From: an uncultured Collinsella sp.
Lineage (GTDB): Bacteria > Actinomycetota > Coriobacteriia > Coriobacteriales > Coriobacteriaceae
Direction: 5' to 3'
Assembly (NCBI GenBank): GCA_900553215.1
Contig: USCJ01000068.1
Coordinates: forward strand, 1 to 7,025
DNA: 7,025 bases
Part shown: positions 5,293 to 7,025 of the stretch, in pieces
How the letters are laid out: every line of letters begins with the position of its first letter
Position numbering within the stretch: position 1 is the first letter of the stretch
Made by a program: the position numbers and the translations under genes
Notes under the pieces: model-generated
Told to the model about the DNA's origin: nothing
Seen by the model: the letters and a program-made list of their open reading frames with translations, nothing else
The model's database searches: none

Positions 5293-6342
5293 CTAGATGA
5301 ACATCATGAACAGCTTGGCCATGACAAAGCTGATGAGTCCGCAGGCGGGGAAGGTGAAGAACCAGGTGAACATCATGTCCTTGACGACGCCGAAGTTGAT
5401 GGCCGAGAGGCGTTTGACGGCACCGACGCCCATGATGGCGCAGGTCTTGATGTGCGTGGAGGACACGGGGATGCCGGTAAGGGTGGCAAGCAGCAGGTTC
5501 GCGGCGCCCGCCAGGTCGGCGGAGAAGCCCTGGTACTTTTCGAGCTTGACCATGCTCTGGCCAACGGACTTGATGATGCGCTCGCCGCCCACGCTGGTGC
5601 CGATGCCCATGGTGGCCGAGCATAGCAGCATAATCCAGATGGGGATGCCGGCATCGCCGACGCTCGTCTGGCCGTTGGCGAAGGCCACGCCTAAAAAGAG
5701 CACGCCGATGAACTTCTGTCCATCCTGCGCGCCGTGCATAAAGCTCATGGCCGCAGCGCTCGCGATCTGAGCGTATTTAAAGAAGACGTTTGCACGTCGC
5801 CTATTGGCGGCGGCAAACAGAATCGAGACGAGTTTGCACAGGATCCAGCCCATGACAAAACCCAGACCGATGGAGAGCGCCAGGCCGTAGATGACCTTCA
5901 TCCACTCGTGGACGTTGACGCTGTTCGCGCCGCCGAGGGCGATAGCGGCACCGGTCAGGCCGGCGATAAGACTGTGGCTTTGCGAGGTGGGGATGCCAAA
6001 ACGCGATGCCGTGGCACCGTAGACGACAATGGAGAACAGAGCCGCGCAGAGGCACGCAAGCGCCATGGTGCTGTTTCCGCCAAAGTCGACGATATGTGAG
6101 ATGGTGTTGGCGACGCTCGCGTTAAAGTGCGTCATGATGAGCACGCCCAAGAAGTTGAATGCGGCGCTCATGAGAATGGCGGCGCGGGCGGGCATGCAAC
6201 GCGTAGTGACGCAGGTCGCGATGGCGTTGGGGGCGTCGGTCCATCCGTTGACGAAGATGGCGCCGAGCGCGAGAATCACGGTGACGGCAAGGACTGGGTT
6301 CGACACAATTTGGCCGAGGAAGGTTGAGAACGTTACGTCCAT
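5293..6342 (-). CDS. pit: PiT-family inorganic phosphate permease
   Basis: This is an inner-membrane transporter of inorganic phosphate (as metal-phosphate with H+ or Na+ in characterised members), of the PiT/Pho-4 type. The 349-aa protein is almost entirely hydrophobic, with about ten membrane spans. It carries the two internal-repeat signatures. Repeat one has FVNGWTDAPNAIATCVTTR (30-48; the family form is NG..D.aNaiat.v.tR) and GIPTSQSHSLIAGLTGA (116-132). Repeat two has FMHGAQDGQKFIGVLFLG (the family's h.f.HGaND.qk.mG) and GIPVSSTHIKTCAIMGVG (290-307). The first Asn-Asp pair is varied (WTDAPN rather than FHDTAN), as in many Gram-positive members. An in-frame stop 33 bases upstream makes ATG 6342 the only start, although its ribosome binding site (GAGAAAG) is weak. 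It is first in an operon with the DUF47 gene. Confidence 0.93.
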   Translation of the reverse strand: MDVTFSTFLGQIVSNPVLAVTVILALGAIFVNGWTDAPNAIATCVTTRCMPARAAILMSAAFNFLGVLIMTHFNASVANTISHIVDFGGNSTMALACLCAALFSIVVYGATASRFGIPTSQSHSLIAGLTGAAIALGGANSVNVHEWMKVIYGLALSIGLGFVMGWILCKLVSILFAAANRRRANVFFKYAQIASAAAMSFMHGAQDGQKFIGVLFLGVAFANGQTSVGDAGIPIWIMLLCSATMGIGTSVGGERIIKSVGQSMVKLEKYQGFSADLAGAANLLLATLTGIPVSSTHIKTCAIMGVGAVKRLSAINFGVVKDMMFTWFFTFPACGLISFVMAKLFMMFI

Positions 6343-6592
6343 ATATGGGCTTTCTCGAAGTTTGCAGACACGTTACAAAAACATGATAAATCGTATCACC
6401 TCCTGTGGGTTTCTTTACCGAGTTCTGATGGGAGAAGTGAATTTTTTGGCACTAAAATTGAATATTAGCCCTGTTGACCGCGGGTATTCTTTTTGCTAAC
6501 ACGCCATGAGGACACGTGTGCGCGCCCCAACACCCCAAAACCACAGTCTGTTCGCTTTACAACATACAAACATGCGTTCGATAATAGAGGGC
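6343..6592. other. Divergent regulatory spacer upstream of pit
   Basis: This 250-bp AT-rich spacer lies between divergent genes. On the minus strand it holds a possible weak pit promoter (TTCACT, complement of 6436-6441; 18-nt spacer; TAAAGA, complement of 6412-6417). It also holds a near-perfect anti-Shine-Dalgarno match AGGAGGTGAT (complement of 6395-6404), followed 14 bases after AGGAGG by a minimal ORF ATG-TTT-TTG-TAA (complement of 6373-6384) in the pit frame. A dyad TGATA-N5-TATCA (6384-6398) overlaps both. A plus-strand TTGACC-N17-TAACAC (6474-6502) is a weak promoter-like match. The promoter of the 112-aa gene is described separately. Confidence 0.5.
6556..6585 (+). promoter_or_regulatory. 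Promoter of the 112-aa hypothetical gene, likely leaderless
   Basis: TTTACA (6556-6561) matches TTGACA at five of six bases, and GATAAT (6580-6585) matches TATAAT at five of six, with an 18-nt spacer. Transcription would start around 6592-6593, at the ATG of the next gene, predicting an mRNA with no 5' leader. This agrees with the lack of a usable ribosome binding site: GAGGG at 6587-6591 ends one base before the ATG. Confidence 0.6.
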
Positions 6593-6931
6593 ATGGAATA
6601 TCGACAGACAGACGGCAAAACTCGGCGCGTGCACAAGCAGTATGTGGACGTCGTGGCTCGCATCCTCGCGGGCGGACAGGTCGTGCCGGTCACCGTCTGC
6701 TGGGTCGACGGCCGTTGTTTTACGATCGACGAAATTATCTCGACCACCGGGTTTGGCCTGATGGTCCACGGCATCCGTACGGCAACATATAAGGTGCGTT
6801 TTGGCGGGCACGCGACCGAGTTGTATCTGGAGGACCAGACGCGCGAGCGGGTGGACGGCTCGCAGGCGCACGTGATGCGTTGGTGGGTCTGGGCGTTCGA
6901 CCGAACACTCGAGAGCGAGCGCCGCAGGTAA
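6593..6931 (+). CDS. Conserved hypothetical protein, 112 aa
   Basis: I do not recognise a named function. The sequence resembles small Firmicutes/Actinobacteria proteins with the pattern YVDVlA....G...P..v.W.DGR.F.ID.v......a......GiRYtvri.G....L, here YVDVVARILAGGQVVPVTVCWVDGRCFTIDEII (17-49) and HGIRTATYKVRFGGHATELYLE (59-80), followed by MRWWVWAFDR (95-104). It looks like an all-beta cytoplasmic fold with no signal peptide or membrane span; the last ten residues are charged (Arg/Glu). I chose ATG 6593 because the conserved region begins soon after it and a good promoter places the transcript start there. An upstream in-frame ATG at 6506 would add 29 residues of unlike composition and would put the promoter inside the gene. 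It is divergent from pit, and its stop at 6929-6931 lies 80 bases before the next gene. Confidence 0.75.
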   Translation: MEYRQTDGKTRRVHKQYVDVVARILAGGQVVPVTVCWVDGRCFTIDEIISTTGFGLMVHGIRTATYKVRFGGHATELYLEDQTRERVDGSQAHVMRWWVWAFDRTLESERRR

Positions 6932-6949
6932 GAACGCGTGGCGTTCGGG

Positions 6950-6955
6950 TACAAT
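6950..6955 (+). promoter_or_regulatory. Probable -10 box of the gene starting at 7012
   Basis: TACAAT is a five-of-six match to TATAAT and would start transcription near 6962, about 50 bases before the next ATG. The -35 position (around 6926-6932) is not recognisable. Confidence 0.4.
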
Positions 6956-7011
6956 GGCAGGAAACTTGTCAGCTACGGCGCCGTCGCGGTGCTTTTTGAA
7001 AGGACGAAATT

Positions 7012-7025
7012 ATGAACGATATCCA
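7012..7025 (+). CDS. Start of an unidentified gene, cut by the window end
   Basis: ATG at 7012-7014 is preceded by AAAGGA (6999-7004) at a seven-base spacing, a good ribosome binding site. Only Met-Asn-Asp-Ile and two bases of the fifth codon (His or Gln) are present, so the product cannot be named. Confidence 0.6.

Noticed and set aside
4728..5300. 190-codon plus-strand open frame opposite the DUF47 gene
   Set aside because: It is the complement of a confidently identified gene, rich in Val/Gly/Asp from antisense reading, with no start signal.
6474..6502. Plus-strand promoter TTGACC-N17-TAACAC
   Set aside because: The -10 matches at only three of six positions, no gene start is well placed for it, and the TTTACA/GATAAT pair nearer the gene is much better.

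Overview
The window looks like a high-GC Gram-positive genome and most resembles the Coriobacteriia, with a Collinsella-like relative my best guess. The basis is the base composition, the codon use (GCC, GAG and CTG rich), the strong GGAGG-type ribosome binding sites, and a YlmE-SepF-YlmG-DivIVA division cluster of the actinobacterial/Firmicutes type. This is inference from family content, not a database match.

Layout. Bases 86-943 (+) encode a PhoU-type phosphate-signalling protein; the gene before it lies outside the window. A 10-bp GC-rich hairpin follows. Bases 1063-3622 (+) hold a compact cell-division cluster: YggS/YlmE (PLP-binding protein), SepF (FtsZ membrane anchor), YggT/YlmG (small membrane protein) and DivIVA (coiled-coil polar/septal scaffold). 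It is closed by a canonical rho-independent terminator. A second, oppositely oriented terminator faces it and ends the minus-strand nitroreductase gene (3788-4318). Between that gene and the next lies a 283-bp non-coding stretch that carries an array of CCAAAG/CCAAAC motifs and a perfect 22-bp inverted repeat folding into a long hairpin. Bases 6342-4602 (-) are a two-gene phosphate uptake operon: a PiT-family permease followed by its DUF47/PhoU-like partner. A divergent 250-bp spacer separates it from a 112-aa conserved hypothetical protein (6593-6931, +). The first five codons of another plus-strand gene end the window.

How the genes work together. Two phosphate-related modules flank the division cluster. 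SepF links FtsZ to the membrane, DivIVA marks curved membrane and recruits division or growth factors, and YggT and YggS are their usual companions.

Main oddities. SepF is split between two frames at about 2227-2236. DivIVA loses its reading frame at about 3524, so its true C-terminus sits in another frame. YggT has no ATG, GTG or TTG that would include its first membrane helix, and its best start is an ATC codon with an ideally placed Shine-Dalgarno. The pit leader carries an unusually complete Shine-Dalgarno in front of a three-codon ORF. The 112-aa gene appears to be transcribed without a leader. No CRISPR, rRNA, tRNA, insertion sequence or defence system is visible.
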